Source of the DNA: Rhodococcus sp. G-MC3
GTDB taxonomy: Bacteria > Actinomycetota > Actinomycetes > Mycobacteriales > Mycobacteriaceae
DNA length: 64,000 nt
NCBI RefSeq assembly: GCF_030063335.1
Contig: NZ_JASISW010000003.1
Location: 248,001 to 312,000, forward strand
Direction of reading: 5' to 3'
The notes under the pieces are model-generated. The model was not told the origin of the DNA. It did no database searches and saw only the letters and a program-made list of their open reading frames with translations. Shown here piece by piece: positions 8,401-18,701 of the stretch (position 1 is its first letter; each line of letters opens with the position of its first letter). A program made the translations under genes and the position numbers.

Positions 8401-8556
8401 TGTGACCGACTAATCGGGCACGGCGGCGGGCGGTGCGCCGCCGGAGCACGCTAGTCTTACTTACTGAACAAGCAGTCGGCTTCCACGGGGGAGTCGCAGC
8501 TTCTCGACCTACGACTCGACGCCACGTCGACGGACAGCGGTAAGAATGGAGGCTGT

Positions 8557-9330
8557 GTGGAGCTCCTGCTTCTGACCTCCGATCCCAATCCGGAGGCTGT
8601 TCTGCCGTCCCTTGCGCTACTTGCGCACCATGTACGGCCTGCTCCCACCGAAGTGTCCTCGCTTCTCGAAGCAGGCTCGGCGGACGTTGCGCTGGTGGAT
8701 GCCAGGACCGACCTTGCCGCGGCCCGCGGATTGTGCAGGCTTCTCGGCAGTACCGGGTCTGCAATTCCGGTGGTGGCTGTACTGACCGAAGGCGGCCTCG
8801 TCGCCGTCAACTCGGAATGGGGCCTCGACGACATTCTTCTGCCGGGCACCGGTCCGGCCGAACTCGACGCGCGGCTTCGCCTGCTCGTTGGGCGTGCGGG
8901 CGGCGTCGCGAGTCCCGAAGCGTCGGGAAAGATCACGCTCGGCGAACTCGTCATCGACGAGGGGACCTACACCGCCAGGTTGCGCGGCCGACCGCTCGAC
9001 CTCACCTACAAGGAGTTCGAACTCCTCAAGTACCTGGCCCAGCATGCCGGCCGAGTGTTCACTCGTGCCCAGTTGCTCCAGGAAGTGTGGGGTTACGACT
9101 TCTTCGGCGGCACCAGGACGGTGGACGTCCACGTCCGACGCTTGCGCGCCAAACTTGGCACCGAGTACGAGTCGCTCATCGGAACGGTCCGTAACGTCGG
9201 CTACAAAGCCGTACGGCCGAGCCGTAACACGAAGGGTGGAGCGCTCGTTCAGGACGGCGAAAACGGTAACGAGGCCGACGACGTCGAGTTCAGTTCGATG
9301 GGCGGCGCACCAAACGGAAGTACGGCCTGA
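8557..9330 (+). CDS. glnR: GlnR-type OmpR-family nitrogen response regulator
   Basis: A 257-residue protein with GTG start ([15 protein letters not shown]). The receiver-like N-terminal half is atypical of a phosphorylated two-component receiver; no kinase is adjacent. The C-terminal winged helix is canonical: [20 protein letters not shown], then [17 protein letters not shown] and RNVGYKAV. GlnR activates glnA, amt and nitrate/nitrite genes in actinobacteria. The acidic tail after residue 220 is poorly conserved. mshD follows six bases later, so the two may be cotranscribed. Confidence 0.85.
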   Translation: MELLLLTSDPNPEAVLPSLALLAHHVRPAPTEVSSLLEAGSADVALVDARTDLAAARGLCRLLGSTGSAIPVVAVLTEGGLVAVNSEWGLDDILLPGTGPAELDARLRLLVGRAGGVASPEASGKITLGELVIDEGTYTARLRGRPLDLTYKEFELLKYLAQHAGRVFTRAQLLQEVWGYDFFGGTRTVDVHVRRLRAKLGTEYESLIGTVRNVGYKAVRPSRNTKGGALVQDGENGNEADDVEFSSMGGAPNGSTA

Positions 9331-9336
9331 CAAGAG

Positions 9337-10254
9337 ATGACCTCCCAGTTCGACGTCGCCCGCATCGACTCCGCGGCAATCACAACAGAGATTTCCGAAG
9401 AGATTCGGGCGATCGTCACACACGCCACCGAACACGACGGCACCGCACCGCTCTCGGAGCAGGCCGTCAAGGCTGTGTCCTCCGACAGCGATGTCCGTCA
9501 TCTCGTTGCGGTCGACGGGGGCCGGATCGTCGGATATGCCGGTACGACGCCGCGAACGCCGGGGAATCCGCCGATGTCGGAAGCCGTCGTGGATCCGGAG
9601 TTTCGACGCCGAGGAATCGGCCGCACGCTCGTGGAACGTGCGCTCACCGACGGAGGTGAAGGCGCTCGAATCTGGGCCCACGGAAACTTGGACGCTGCTC
9701 GGGCGCTCGCGGCGGCACTCGAGCTGTCGATCGCACGGGAACTTCTTCAGATGCGGCGTTCACTGGCCGGCCCGGAGCTTCCCGATGTGGTTGTGCCGCA
9801 GGGGATAACGCTCCGAACTTATCGTGGGCATCAGGACGACGACGAGTTGCTCCGCGTCAACAATGCTGCGTTCGCGTGGCATCCCGAGCAGGGCGGGTGG
9901 ACCGAGAAGGACATCGCCGAGCGGCGCGCCGAAGAATGGTTCGACCCCGCTGGGGTCTTTCTCGCTTTCGAAGAAGGAACAGACACTCTTCTCGGATTCC
10001 ATTGGACCAAGGTGCACGCCGCGGAAGCCGGCGAAGATGAAATCGGCGAGGTGTATATCGTCGGCATCGATCCCGAAGCGCAGGGCCGGGGGTTGGGTCG
10101 CGTCCTCACGCTGGCAGGACTGCACTATCTACGCGGGCGTGCGTTGGGAAGTGCCCTCCTGTACGTCGAAGCCGACAACACGGCCGCCACGCATACATAC
10201 TCGCGTCTCGGTTTTACGAGCTTTCACGTCGACTCCGCTTACTCGCGTAGTTGA
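9337..10254 (+). CDS. mshD: Mycothiol synthase (tandem GNAT acetyltransferase)
   Basis: A 305-residue protein made of two GNAT domains. The first has the acetyl-CoA loop RRRGIGRTLVERAL near residue 89 and the second QGRGLGRVLTLAG near residue 247. MshD transfers acetate from acetyl-CoA to Cys-GlcN-Ins, the last step of mycothiol synthesis, the actinobacterial counterpart of glutathione. Placement beside glnR and the phosphate locus matches Rv0819. Confidence 0.93.
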   Translation: MTSQFDVARIDSAAITTEISEEIRAIVTHATEHDGTAPLSEQAVKAVSSDSDVRHLVAVDGGRIVGYAGTTPRTPGNPPMSEAVVDPEFRRRGIGRTLVERALTDGGEGARIWAHGNLDAARALAAALELSIARELLQMRRSLAGPELPDVVVPQGITLRTYRGHQDDDELLRVNNAAFAWHPEQGGWTEKDIAERRAEEWFDPAGVFLAFEEGTDTLLGFHWTKVHAAEAGEDEIGEVYIVGIDPEAQGRGLGRVLTLAGLHYLRGRALGSALLYVEADNTAATHTYSRLGFTSFHVDSAYSRS

Positions 10255-10275
10255 ATCGGGCACATTGCCCATTCT

Positions 10276-10297
10276 GTTCATCTTCCGTTCACCGTTC
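10276..10297 (+). promoter_or_regulatory. PHO box (two 11-bp direct repeats)
   Basis: GTTCATC-N4-GTTCACC-GTTC at 10276-10297 is a direct repeat with an 11-base period, the arrangement bound by PhoP in Streptomyces and RegX3 in mycobacteria under phosphate starvation. It begins 22 bases after mshD and lies about 155 bases upstream of the pstS start, where activator sites for pstSCAB are expected. Confidence 0.8.
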
Positions 10298-10451
10298 TGG
10301 GGGTAGCCGTCCACTGGCTCCCCTTACCTTTTCTCTGGGCGGCACAGACGCTGCCCGGTGCGAGTCCTTTGCGGCCGGCACCTTCTCGTCCCGTTGCTCG
10401 GCCTTGTCGGCCCGATCGGCGACCACGGCACAAGATTTCCGGAGGAAACAG

Positions 10452-11549
10452 GTGAAGCTCAAGCGCAGCGCGTCTTTATTAGGCGCAGTGGCGATCGGCG
10501 CCATGCTACTGACTGCATGCGGCAGCGACGCAAACGTCGAAGCGGCTTCAGGGTCAGACTCGGCAGCCACGTGCGAGGGCAAGTCCCCTCTCACCGGTGA
10601 AGGCTCGTCGGCTCAGCAGAATGCGATGTCCAACTTCACGTCCATCTATTCCGGTGTCTGCGCCGGCAAGCAGGTCGAGTACACGACCAGCGGCTCCGGC
10701 AACGGCCGCACGCAGTTCGTCGCAGGGCTCGTCGACTTCGCGGGTTCGGACTCGTCCATCAAAGACGAGCAGGCAGCCGCAGCGGCACAGCGGTGCGCGA
10801 GCAACCCGGCATGGAACCTCCCGCTTGTCTTCGGGCCGGTCGCCATCGCCTACAACCTCGACGGGGTCGACGAGCTCGTCATCACGCCCGAGGTTGCAGC
10901 ACGCATCTTCACCGGGCAGATCAAGACCTGGAACGACCCGGCGATCGCAGCACTGAACGAGGGTGCAACGCTCCCGACCACCGCGATCACCCCGATCTAC
11001 CGCTCCGACTCCTCGGGCACCAGCGACAACTTCCAGCGTTTCCTCGCAGCCTCTGCTCCCGAGGCCTGGACCCTGAACCACAGTTCTGACTGGGCCGGTG
11101 GCGTCGGTGAGGGTGCGAACGGATCATCGGGTGTTGCGCAGGCCGTGTCCGCGACCCCCGGCTCGATCACATACGTCGAGAAGGGCTTCGCCGATCAGGA
11201 AAGCCTTGGAACCGCAGCCGTGGACTTCGGCAGCGGGCCGGTCGAGCTGAGCAGTGAGACCGCCGCTGCAGCCATCGACTCCGCCACCTTCAAGGGTGAG
11301 GGCAACGACCTCGTCATCGATATCGACGCTCTTTACGGAAGCGACGCAGCGGACACCTACCCGTTGGTTCTCGCTACCTACGAAATCGTCTGCTCCAAGG
11401 GCTACGACGCCGATACCACCGCGGCAGTCAAGTCGTTCCTGCTCAGCGCGGCGAACGAGGGCCAGCAGGGCCTGGAGGAAGCGGGCTACGTGCCGCTTCC
11501 CGGGTCGTTCAAGGAGCGTCTGGTCACTGCAATCAATGCCATCTCCTGA
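10452..11549 (+). CDS. pstS: PstS, phosphate-binding lipoprotein
   Basis: I place the start at GTG 10452, seven bases after the ribosome site GGAGG at 10441-10445; the open frame extends further up without a signal. The 365-residue product starts VKLKRSASLLG and has the lipobox LTAC (Cys near residue 24). The binding domain includes YTTSGSGNGRTQFVAG and YRSDSSGTSDNF, the phosphate-contacting segments. It captures phosphate outside the membrane and passes it to PstCAB. It is the first gene of pstSCAB. Confidence 0.95.
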   Translation: MKLKRSASLLGAVAIGAMLLTACGSDANVEAASGSDSAATCEGKSPLTGEGSSAQQNAMSNFTSIYSGVCAGKQVEYTTSGSGNGRTQFVAGLVDFAGSDSSIKDEQAAAAAQRCASNPAWNLPLVFGPVAIAYNLDGVDELVITPEVAARIFTGQIKTWNDPAIAALNEGATLPTTAITPIYRSDSSGTSDNFQRFLAASAPEAWTLNHSSDWAGGVGEGANGSSGVAQAVSATPGSITYVEKGFADQESLGTAAVDFGSGPVELSSETAAAAIDSATFKGEGNDLVIDIDALYGSDAADTYPLVLATYEIVCSKGYDADTTAAVKSFLLSAANEGQQGLEEAGYVPLPGSFKERLVTAINAIS

Positions 11550-11648
11550 TTAAATGAGACGAGATCCTGCTTCGGCACCATGGCCTGACCGCTGTGGTGC
11601 CGGAGCGGGACCGCCGTCGTCAACCACCACACGAGAGACGTGAGCGGT

Positions 11649-12692
11649 ATGAGCGACACCCACTCGATTACCGGCAGTCCATCCGCGGCCAGCATCTCCG
11701 CGGGCGGCGTGCCGCGGAACACGGAAGAACCCAAGCAATTGCCGGAAAACAAGGCCAAGGGCGGCACCGTTACTCGCCCTGGTGACAGGATCTTCTCTAC
11801 CCTTGCCACCGGCTCGGGTGTCTTCATCATCGTTCTCATCGCGTCGATCGGTGGGTTCCTGCTGTGGCGTGCGATCCCGTCGCTGCAGAACAACACGGTC
11901 AACTTCCTCACCTACAACGGGCAGTGGGACACCTCGAACACGGCGGCAATGGTGTTCGGTATCCGCGATCTGTTCCTGGTGACCGCGACGGTGTCGATCT
12001 TCGCTCTGATCCTGGCGATGCCCGTCGCACTCGGCATCGCGATCTACTTGACGAACTACGCACCGAAAAAGGTTGCAGGCCCTCTCGGCTACATCATCGA
12101 CCTGCTCGCTGCAGTCCCGTCCATCGTGTTCGGTCTCTGGGGCCTCTACGTTCTCGCACCGGCGATCAGCCCGTTCGCGGAATGGCTCAACCAAAATCTG
12201 AGCTGGTTCCCGCTCTTCGCCACAGGTTCGGTATCGATTGCAGGCGGTGGCACCATCTTCACCGGCGGCATCGTGCTGGCCGTGATGATCCTTCCGATCA
12301 TCGCCGCCGTCACCCGCGAAGTGTTCATCCAGACCCCCAAGGGCCAGGTCGAAGCAGCGCTTGCTCTCGGTGCAACGCGCTGGGATGTTGTCCGCACCAC
12401 CGTGATCCCGTTCGGTAAGTCCGGCTTCGTCAGCGGCTCGATGCTCGGTCTCGGACGCGCCCTCGGTGAAACCATCGCGCTCTACATCATCATTCGGAGC
12501 GTTCAGTCGAGCTTCGGATGGACACTGTTCGACGGTGGCAGCACGTTTGCGACCAAGATCGCCCTTGCCGCAGGCGAATTCAATAATCAACTGCAGGCAG
12601 GTGCGTACATCGCCGCAGGCCTGGTGCTGTTCGTTCTCACCTTCGTGGTCAACGCAGGCGCACGCGCCGCGATCGCAGGAAAGAAGGACTAG
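11649..12692 (+). CDS. pstC: PstC, phosphate ABC transporter permease
   Basis: A 347-residue membrane protein starting at ATG 11649 ([11 protein letters not shown]), three codons after an alternative GTG. After a polar N-terminal region of about 45 residues come six or so membrane helices; the EAA loop reads [20 protein letters not shown]. It forms the channel with PstA. Spacing to pstA is three bases, so the two are coupled. Confidence 0.95.
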   Translation: MSDTHSITGSPSAASISAGGVPRNTEEPKQLPENKAKGGTVTRPGDRIFSTLATGSGVFIIVLIASIGGFLLWRAIPSLQNNTVNFLTYNGQWDTSNTAAMVFGIRDLFLVTATVSIFALILAMPVALGIAIYLTNYAPKKVAGPLGYIIDLLAAVPSIVFGLWGLYVLAPAISPFAEWLNQNLSWFPLFATGSVSIAGGGTIFTGGIVLAVMILPIIAAVTREVFIQTPKGQVEAALALGATRWDVVRTTVIPFGKSGFVSGSMLGLGRALGETIALYIIIRSVQSSFGWTLFDGGSTFATKIALAAGEFNNQLQAGAYIAAGLVLFVLTFVVNAGARAAIAGKKD

Positions 12693-12695
12693 GTC

Positions 12696-13604
12696 ATGAC
12701 CGCAACAATGGATCGACCGGTCAAGGAACCGACCTTCAAGGGCGTCAGTGCTCGTCGCAAGTTCACCAACGGGTTGGCGACCGTGCTCGTCAGCCTGTCG
12801 GTGCTGATCGCACTGGTACCACTCGTGTGGGTCCTCTACACCGTTGTATCCCGCGGAATCTCCGTTGTCCTCACACCGACATGGTGGCAGAATTCACAGG
12901 CAGGCGTCACCCAGTTCATCCCAGGCGGCGGTGCTTATCACGCCATCGTCGGCACACTGACCCAAGGCTTGTTCTGCGCACTGATCTCGATTCCGATCGG
13001 CATCTTCGTTGCCATCTACCTTGTCGAATACGGCGCCGGAACTCGCCTCGCCCGGGTGACCACTTTCATGGTCGACATCCTCACCGGCGTTCCGTCCATC
13101 GTCGCGGCACTCTTCATCTACGCGCTGTGGATCGCGACGTTCGGCTTCGATCGGTCCGGTCTCGCCGTGGCACTCGCTCTGGTGCTGCTGATGATCCCGG
13201 TCATCGTGCGGTCCTCGGAAGAGATGCTGAGGATCGTCCCTCAGGATCTGCGCGAGGCGTCGTATGCGCTCGGTGTCCCGAAGTGGAAGACGATCGCCAA
13301 GATCGTCGTCCCGACGGCTCTGTCCGGCATCGTTACCGGCATCATGCTCGCTCTCGCCCGCGTCATGGGTGAGACGGCTCCGGTGCTGATCCTGGTCGGA
13401 TCCGCCACCGCGATCAACTTCAATCTGTTCTCCGGGCCGCAGACGTCTCTGCCGCTGATGATGGTCGACCTGCAGAAAGCAGGAACCGGCGCGCTCACCT
13501 CCGAGCGCATGTGGGGAGCGGCCTTGACGCTGATCCTGATCATTGCCCTGCTCAATATCGGCGCGAAGTTGGTCTCGAAGTTCTTTTCGCCCAAGAGCTT
13601 CTGA
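12696..13604 (+). CDS. pstA: PstA, phosphate ABC transporter permease
   Basis: A 302-residue membrane protein with helices at about residues 26-52, 85-115, 122-155, 158-170 and 270-290; the EAA loop [20 protein letters not shown] contacts PstB. It starts with ATG 12696, three bases after pstC. It pairs with PstC to move phosphate inward using ATP hydrolysed by PstB. Confidence 0.95.
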   Translation: MTATMDRPVKEPTFKGVSARRKFTNGLATVLVSLSVLIALVPLVWVLYTVVSRGISVVLTPTWWQNSQAGVTQFIPGGGAYHAIVGTLTQGLFCALISIPIGIFVAIYLVEYGAGTRLARVTTFMVDILTGVPSIVAALFIYALWIATFGFDRSGLAVALALVLLMIPVIVRSSEEMLRIVPQDLREASYALGVPKWKTIAKIVVPTALSGIVTGIMLALARVMGETAPVLILVGSATAINFNLFSGPQTSLPLMMVDLQKAGTGALTSERMWGAALTLILIIALLNIGAKLVSKFFSPKSF

Positions 13605-13656
13605 CCGCTCGTCCCGTCTACGACACTTCACGCCGAGAGAATTACAGGAGCCGACC

Positions 13657-14433
13657 ATGGCAAAGCGTCTCGACCTCAAAGACGTCAACATCTACTACGG
13701 CAAGTTCCAGGCCGTCGCCGGGGTAACCCTCGCGGTCCCGCCTCGCGGAGTCACGGCGTTCATCGGTCCCTCGGGCTGCGGCAAGTCGACCGTTCTCCGG
13801 TCGCTCAACCGTATGCACGAGGTCACTCCAGGAGCGCGCGTCGAGGGCTCGGTGCTTCTCGACGGTGAGGACATCTACGGCAACGGCGTCGATCCCGTCG
13901 GTGTGCGCCGCACGATCGGTATGGTCTTCCAACGGCCCAACCCGTTCCCGACGATGTCGATCCGCGACAATGTCGTCGCAGGCCTCAAGTTGCAGGGCGG
14001 CAAAGGAAAGAAGGAGCTCGACGACATCGCCGAGCGTTCCCTCAAGGGTGCCAACCTGTGGAACGAGGTCAAGGACCGCCTCGACAAGCCGGGCGGCGGA
14101 CTCTCCGGTGGCCAGCAGCAGCGTCTGTGCATCGCTCGAGCCATTGCCGTGCAGCCCGACGTTCTGCTGATGGACGAGCCGTGCTCGGCGCTCGACCCGA
14201 TCTCCACGCTCGCCATCGAGGACCTCATCGGCGAGCTGAAGAAGGACTTCACCATTGTCATCGTCACGCACAACATGCAGCAGGCTGCGCGTGTGAGTGA
14301 CCAGACCGGATTCTTCAACCTCGAGGCGACCGGCAAGCCCGGCAAGCTCATCGAGATCGACGACACCGAGAAGATCTTCTCCAACCCAACGCAGAAGGCA
14401 ACCGAGGACTACATCTCGGGACGCTTCGGGTAG
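13657..14433 (+). CDS. pstB: PstB, phosphate ABC transporter ATPase
   Basis: I start the gene at ATG 13657 ([15 protein letters not shown]) after the ribosome site CAGGAG; the longer frame upstream overlaps pstA. The 258-residue ATPase has Walker [10 protein letters not shown], the PstB-specific RSLNRMHE, Q-loop FQRPNPFP, signature LSGGQQQR, Walker [12 protein letters not shown] and the switch His in VTHNM. The mycobacterial locus in the same place has only this gene (phoT) in the order I remember, while the whole operon is present here. Confidence 0.95.
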   Translation: MAKRLDLKDVNIYYGKFQAVAGVTLAVPPRGVTAFIGPSGCGKSTVLRSLNRMHEVTPGARVEGSVLLDGEDIYGNGVDPVGVRRTIGMVFQRPNPFPTMSIRDNVVAGLKLQGGKGKKELDDIAERSLKGANLWNEVKDRLDKPGGGLSGGQQQRLCIARAIAVQPDVLLMDEPCSALDPISTLAIEDLIGELKKDFTIVIVTHNMQQAARVSDQTGFFNLEATGKPGKLIEIDDTEKIFSNPTQKATEDYISGRFG

Positions 14434-14441
14434 ACCCGCTT

Positions 14442-14487
14442 GCACGAAGAACCCCCGGCCACTGGAGTGTCCGGGGGTTCTTCGTGC
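14442..14487. terminator. Strong hairpin terminator after pstSCAB
   Basis: A 17-base-pair perfect stem (GCACGAAGAACCCCCGG and its complement) encloses a 12-base loop right after the pstB stop. The gap on to 14663 holds no gene. Confidence 0.9.
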
Positions 14488-14663
14488 GCGGTGGGGGTTG
14501 GGCGGAGTGGGGTTGTGGGCGCTGGGGACCGGATGCGTCCTTGGGGCACTACTGAGTGTACGAATGCCTCCTTCGGTCTCTGGCGTGACCGTAAGTCTCA
14601 TTCGGTCTCTGGGGAAGAGACCGAATGAGACGTTCGGTCATCGAACAGATCGACAAGAATTCC

Positions 14664-15341
14664 TCAGGCGCTGGGGAGCTTGGTGGTCTTTCTCAACTCG
14701 ACCGGGAGCTCGCCGGTGACGAGGAAGATGACACGACGGCCGACCTCGACGGCATGGTCGGCAAAGCGTTCGTAAAAGCGTCCGAGGAGTGTGACATCGA
14801 CGGCCGCGGCTACACCGTGCTTCCATTCCCGGTCCATCAGAACAGTGAACAGGTGGCGGTGCAGGTCGTCCATCGCTTCGTCTTCGTCGCGAAGCTTCGC
14901 TGCGCGTTCGGGATCGCGGGTCTCCAGTACCTCGCGAGCCGATGCCCCGAGCTGTATGGCGATCCGACCCATCTCGGCAAAGTAGCCGTTGACCTCTTCG
15001 GGGAGTGCGTGGTTCGGGTGACGACGACGGGTGATCTTCGCTACGTGGAGGGCGAGGACGCCCATTCGGTCGATATCGGCGACGATCTGGATGCCGGAAA
15101 CGACCGAACGGAGATCGCCTGCGACGGGAGCCTGCAGGGCGAGCAACGAGAATGCCTTCTCCTCGCAGATTGCGCTGAGTTCGGTGATCTTGTCGTGGTC
15201 GGAAATCACCTGCTCGGCGAGAACCAGGTCGGCTTGGAGGAGTGACTGGGTGGCTTTGTCCATGGCAGAGCCGGCCAGGGTGGCCATCTCACCGAGGAGA
15301 TCGGCCAATTCGTTCATCTGTTCGTTGTAGGCGACGCGCAT
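14664..15341 (-). CDS. phoU: PhoU, phosphate signalling regulator
   Basis: A 225-residue all-helical protein, start chosen at ATG 15341 ([19 protein letters not shown]). It holds two PhoU repeats with the metal-binding E/DxxxD patterns, such as [18 protein letters not shown] near residue 95 and [16 protein letters not shown] near 195. PhoU restrains Pst-dependent signalling to the phosphate two-component system. It is convergent with pstB, as in mycobacteria (phoY2). Confidence 0.93.
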   Translation of the reverse strand: MRVAYNEQMNELADLLGEMATLAGSAMDKATQSLLQADLVLAEQVISDHDKITELSAICEEKAFSLLALQAPVAGDLRSVVSGIQIVADIDRMGVLALHVAKITRRRHPNHALPEEVNGYFAEMGRIAIQLGASAREVLETRDPERAAKLRDEDEAMDDLHRHLFTVLMDREWKHGVAAAVDVTLLGRFYERFADHAVEVGRRVIFLVTGELPVELRKTTKLPSA

Positions 15342-15413
15342 AGATCGCAAGTTTAGTGGGTCGCACCGACCGATTCGAAGTCCCGCGGGTGAACGGGGCA
15401 TGAATGGATTTTC

Positions 15414-17360
15414 TCAGGCGCAGGTGTCGTCGGCGGCGTTGGTGTATGCCAGGTTCTCGGGTAGAGGAGCTGCTTCGGTAGTGCCTTGCCCCTGAGCGGC
15501 CTCGACCGGCTGCCCGAATGCAGTCGGAGCGTTGGTGTAACCCGGGTAGTCGGAGCCGAGGACGACCTCGACGACGCTGTCCAGTCCCGCTGCCTCCTCG
15601 ACGACGGCCCCTGGAATCGAGGACGCCACGGTGGCCGCTTCGGACTCCTGGCCGGGGGAGTATCGGACGACGGTGGCAGCGGCGGTACCGGCAAAATTGC
15701 CTACATCGAGTATCTGGAATCCGTAGGTCGACAACTCGGACGAGGCTGTCGCAGCCATACCCGCGGCCTCGGATGCGTTCGAGACCTGAACAGAGACGGT
15801 AGTCGGGTCCACTGCGAGAGTCGGCGCTATCGGTTCGGTCGACGCCTCGGTAGTGGGAGCCGGTTCCTTGCGCTCCTCGCCCGGCAGCGGCTGATCATCG
15901 ATGATTGCTCGGAACAGCGCAGCAATCGCACCGTCGACGGGGATTTCGTTACCCCAGTCGTTCGTTCCGTCGGTGGGAAGTGTCAGGAATGTGACGGCAC
16001 CGGCATCTACGTCCTGCAGTGAGCGTCCGAGGGTGATCAGATCCTGGGTCTTGACGTTCTCGACGAATGTGTCGCGGGTGAACGCGTTGACGAATCCGCT
16101 GAGCTTGCCCGGATCGAGCAGCACTTTGTTCGACAGTGCCGAACGCAGGAGCGACGACAGGAATCGCTGCTGCCGTTTGATGCGACCGTAATCACCGTTG
16201 CCTTCGGATTCGACATGGCGTGCGCGCACGTAATTGAGCGCGGTCTTGCCGTCGACGTGCTGCTCGCCGACGTTCGGCAATACGGTCCCGAGTTCGTAGT
16301 CCACAAGCGGCTGGGGCGTGCAGACATCGACGCCACCGACCTCGTTGACCATCGATTCGAAACCGGCGAAATCCATGCCGACAAAGTGACCGATTTTCAG
16401 GCCAGATATCTTCTGAATGGTTTTGACCAGGCATTTCGGACCGCCGAGGGCGTAAGTGGCGTTGAGTTTGTCACCGTCGGCAGCGGGGTAGATCTCATCG
16501 GTGTATGTGTTGGTGTCGTTGTCGAAGGCTTCGCATTCCGGTCGTTCGACGTCGAGGTCACGCGGGAACGACACCGCAACGACACGGCTGCGATCGGCAG
16601 GGATGTTCACGAGCATGACGGTGTCCGACCGCGCGCCTTCGGCGTCATCGACCGTTCCCGCGCCGACTGCACCACTTGCTCCGGTACGAGTGTCGGTGCC
16701 GACGATCAGATAGGTTTCGTCGCCGTACTGGCCTGCGGCGTCGATGACATCGGTCGAGTCGGGATCCAAAGCTGCGACCTGTGCGAAGCCCTGATCGGTA
16801 CTGCGAAGATAACCCCAGACGACGCCGGTGAGCGCCACGGAAAGAATCGCAATGATCGAGACGAGGCCGCGGGTTGCGTTCAGAATGCGCTTTCGGCGAC
16901 GAACCTTGCTCATCGCAAGGCGCGTGAGTGCCGGGCGATCCTCGGCGGGAGATCCCACGGCCTCTGGCTGTGCTGCAACCGGAGGCGGAGTTCGATCCGT
17001 GATCGGGGCGATCTTTTCGGTCGGAGCCTCGACCTCCGGACGCGATACCGGTGTGTCGTCTTCTGCCTTGCGGCCCATCAGTTCGGCTACCGAGATCGTG
17101 TCGGGTTTGTTCGGGGAACGCTTACCCAAACGACGAAGGCGGCCGCTCCGTGACTCGGAATCGGGCTGCACCGCGGGATCGGGCTGCGCCGCGGGTCGAT
17201 CGCGGGGCGCCGCGGGTCGATCGCGGGGCGCCGCGGAGTCCGAAGGTTGATGGATTCGCGAGATCGGGCGTTCCCACGGCGCGCGACTTTCGGGCGCAGG
17301 TGGCCCCGAATCTCGATCGTCACCCACGGATTCTTTCCCGGCCTTCCTCGAACATTTCAA
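15414..17360 (-). CDS. LytR-CpsA-Psr ligase with LytR_C domain
   Basis: A 648-residue protein: a long Pro/Arg-rich cytoplasmic region (about residues 1-155), a membrane helix near 160-185, an LCP catalytic domain (SDTVMLVNIPADRSRVVAVS and the conserved Arg-containing NYVRARHVESEGNGDYGRIK), and a C-terminal LytR_C domain at about 505-590. LCP proteins transfer arabinogalactan or other glycopolymers from their lipid carrier to peptidoglycan. A 21-base repeat coding PRDRPAA lies in the N-terminal region at 17187-17237. The true start may be a downstream GTG (VGDDRDS). Position corresponds to Rv0822c. Confidence 0.88.
   Translation of the reverse strand: MKCSRKAGKESVGDDRDSGPPAPESRAPWERPISRIHQPSDSAAPRDRPAAPRDRPAAQPDPAVQPDSESRSGRLRRLGKRSPNKPDTISVAELMGRKAEDDTPVSRPEVEAPTEKIAPITDRTPPPVAAQPEAVGSPAEDRPALTRLAMSKVRRRKRILNATRGLVSIIAILSVALTGVVWGYLRSTDQGFAQVAALDPDSTDVIDAAGQYGDETYLIVGTDTRTGASGAVGAGTVDDAEGARSDTVMLVNIPADRSRVVAVSFPRDLDVERPECEAFDNDTNTYTDEIYPAADGDKLNATYALGGPKCLVKTIQKISGLKIGHFVGMDFAGFESMVNEVGGVDVCTPQPLVDYELGTVLPNVGEQHVDGKTALNYVRARHVESEGNGDYGRIKRQQRFLSSLLRSALSNKVLLDPGKLSGFVNAFTRDTFVENVKTQDLITLGRSLQDVDAGAVTFLTLPTDGTNDWGNEIPVDGAIAALFRAIIDDQPLPGEERKEPAPTTEASTEPIAPTLAVDPTTVSVQVSNASEAAGMAATASSELSTYGFQILDVGNFAGTAAATVVRYSPGQESEAATVASSIPGAVVEEAAGLDSVVEVVLGSDYPGYTNAPTAFGQPVEAAQGQGTTEAAPLPENLAYTNAADDTCA
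17187..17237 (-). repeat. 21-bp in-frame repeat in LCP N-terminus
   Basis: Roughly two and a half copies of a 21-base unit encode PRDRPAA in the disordered cytoplasmic part of the LCP protein. It is likely to vary in length between strains. Confidence 0.7.
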
Positions 17361-17449
17361 ACGTCACCCTCAATTGGGCAATCCCAGCAATGATACTGAG
17401 GAAATCTGTGTGGTCCAGTTCGGCGAGGACGCCGAACGATCCGGCCAGG

Positions 17450-18589
17450 TCAGCCGCCTGAGTGCATCAGATCAGCGCCGACGGGAACTGCAATGTCCTC
17501 GGGATCGTCGAGCCAGCCGTCGGGCAGTGACACCGCCCCCGGCGATCCCTGGCGTCCGCGAGGACCCTCGGCGTCCTTGGGAAAGGCGACCGTCGGGTCG
17601 AGTTGGCCGAGGAGGTCGTCGAGTTCGGTCAGGGTTTTCACCAATGCCATCGAGACACGAAGATCGGACCCCGCGGGGAACCCACGCAGATACCACGAGA
17701 CATGTTTCCGCAACTCGCGAAGCGCCTTGTTTTCGCCGTGGTGATCGGTCAGCAATTCTGCGTGACGACGGATGATGACGGCCACCTCGCCGAGATTCGG
17801 CGGGGTCGGTTCCGGTCGGCCTGCGAAGCGAGCGCTGAGTTCGGCGAACAACCAGGGTCGACCGAGGCATCCTCGACCGACGACCACTCCGTCGCAGCCA
17901 GTTTCCGACATCATCCGCACAGCGTCGGATGCGGAGAATATGTCTCCATTTCCGAGGACTGGCACCTCGGTAACGTGTTCCTTGAGCCGAGCAATTTCGT
18001 TCCAGTCGGCCGTTCCCGAATATCGCTGTGACGCAGTTCTCGCATGCAGGGCGACGGCCGCTGCTCCTTCGCCCGCTGCGATCCGTCCGGCGTCGAGATG
18101 CGTGTGATGCTGCTCGTCGATTCCTACTCGGAATTTGACGGTGACCGGAATGTCGGTCCCCTCGGTGGCCTTGACTGCCGCCGCCACGATTCGGCCGAAC
18201 AGAGTCCGCTTGTAAGGAAGTGCGGCTCCACCACCTTTGCGGGTAACTTTGGGCACCGGACAGCCGAAGTTCATGTCGATGTGATCGGCAAGATTGTCGT
18301 CGACGATCATCTTCGCCGCTGCGTACGTCGTGTCGGGGTCGACCGTGTAGAGCTGCAATGACCGCGGAGTTTCCGTGGGTCCGAACGTGGTCATATGCAT
18401 CGTTGCGGGTTGCCGCTCGACGAGCGCTCGGGCAGTGACCATCTCGCACACGTACAAACCGGATGTGCTGCCTGCGCGCGCGATTTCCTGCTCTCGGCAC
18501 AGCGTCCGGAAAGCCACATTGGTCACGCCTGCCATCGGTGCAAGTACAACGGGACTGTCCAGTTCCAGTGAACCGATTCGCAGTGTCAT
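17450..18589 (-). CDS. dusB: tRNA-dihydrouridine synthase
   Basis: A 379-residue FMN enzyme. The N-terminal TIM barrel carries APMAGVTNVAFR, the catalytic-cysteine segment MNFGCPVPKVTRKGGGAAL near residue 100, and GCDGVVVGRGCLGRPWLF near 235; a helical tRNA-binding domain follows. It reduces uridines in tRNA D-loops with NADPH. The C-terminal extension is rich in Pro and acidic residues. Position and size match Rv0823c. It is the second gene of a minus-strand pair with the desaturase. Confidence 0.92.
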   Translation of the reverse strand: MTLRIGSLELDSPVVLAPMAGVTNVAFRTLCREQEIARAGSTSGLYVCEMVTARALVERQPATMHMTTFGPTETPRSLQLYTVDPDTTYAAAKMIVDDNLADHIDMNFGCPVPKVTRKGGGAALPYKRTLFGRIVAAAVKATEGTDIPVTVKFRVGIDEQHHTHLDAGRIAAGEGAAAVALHARTASQRYSGTADWNEIARLKEHVTEVPVLGNGDIFSASDAVRMMSETGCDGVVVGRGCLGRPWLFAELSARFAGRPEPTPPNLGEVAVIIRRHAELLTDHHGENKALRELRKHVSWYLRGFPAGSDLRVSMALVKTLTELDDLLGQLDPTVAFPKDAEGPRGRQGSPGAVSLPDGWLDDPEDIAVPVGADLMHSGG

Positions 18590-18654
18590 GGGTAACGCCT
18601 CATTTATGTTCGGGGACTCGGTGTAGATGGTTGGAAGGGCCGCACACGATCGAG

Positions 18655-18680
18655 GCCCGACACCGAGGTCGGTGCCGGGC
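18655..18680 (-). terminator. Hairpin between desaturase and dusB
   Basis: GCCCGACACCGA pairs with TCGGTGCCGGGC with one mismatch and a very short loop, directly after the desaturase stop on the minus strand. It could end most desaturase transcripts before dusB. No U-tract follows. Confidence 0.5.
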
Positions 18681-18701
18681 GCGATCTGAAGGCTCTACAA
18701 C

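Noticed and set aside
11550-12590. 346-codon minus-strand frame opposite pstC
   Set aside because: Asp/Glu/His-rich shadow translation; pstC on the plus strand is certain.
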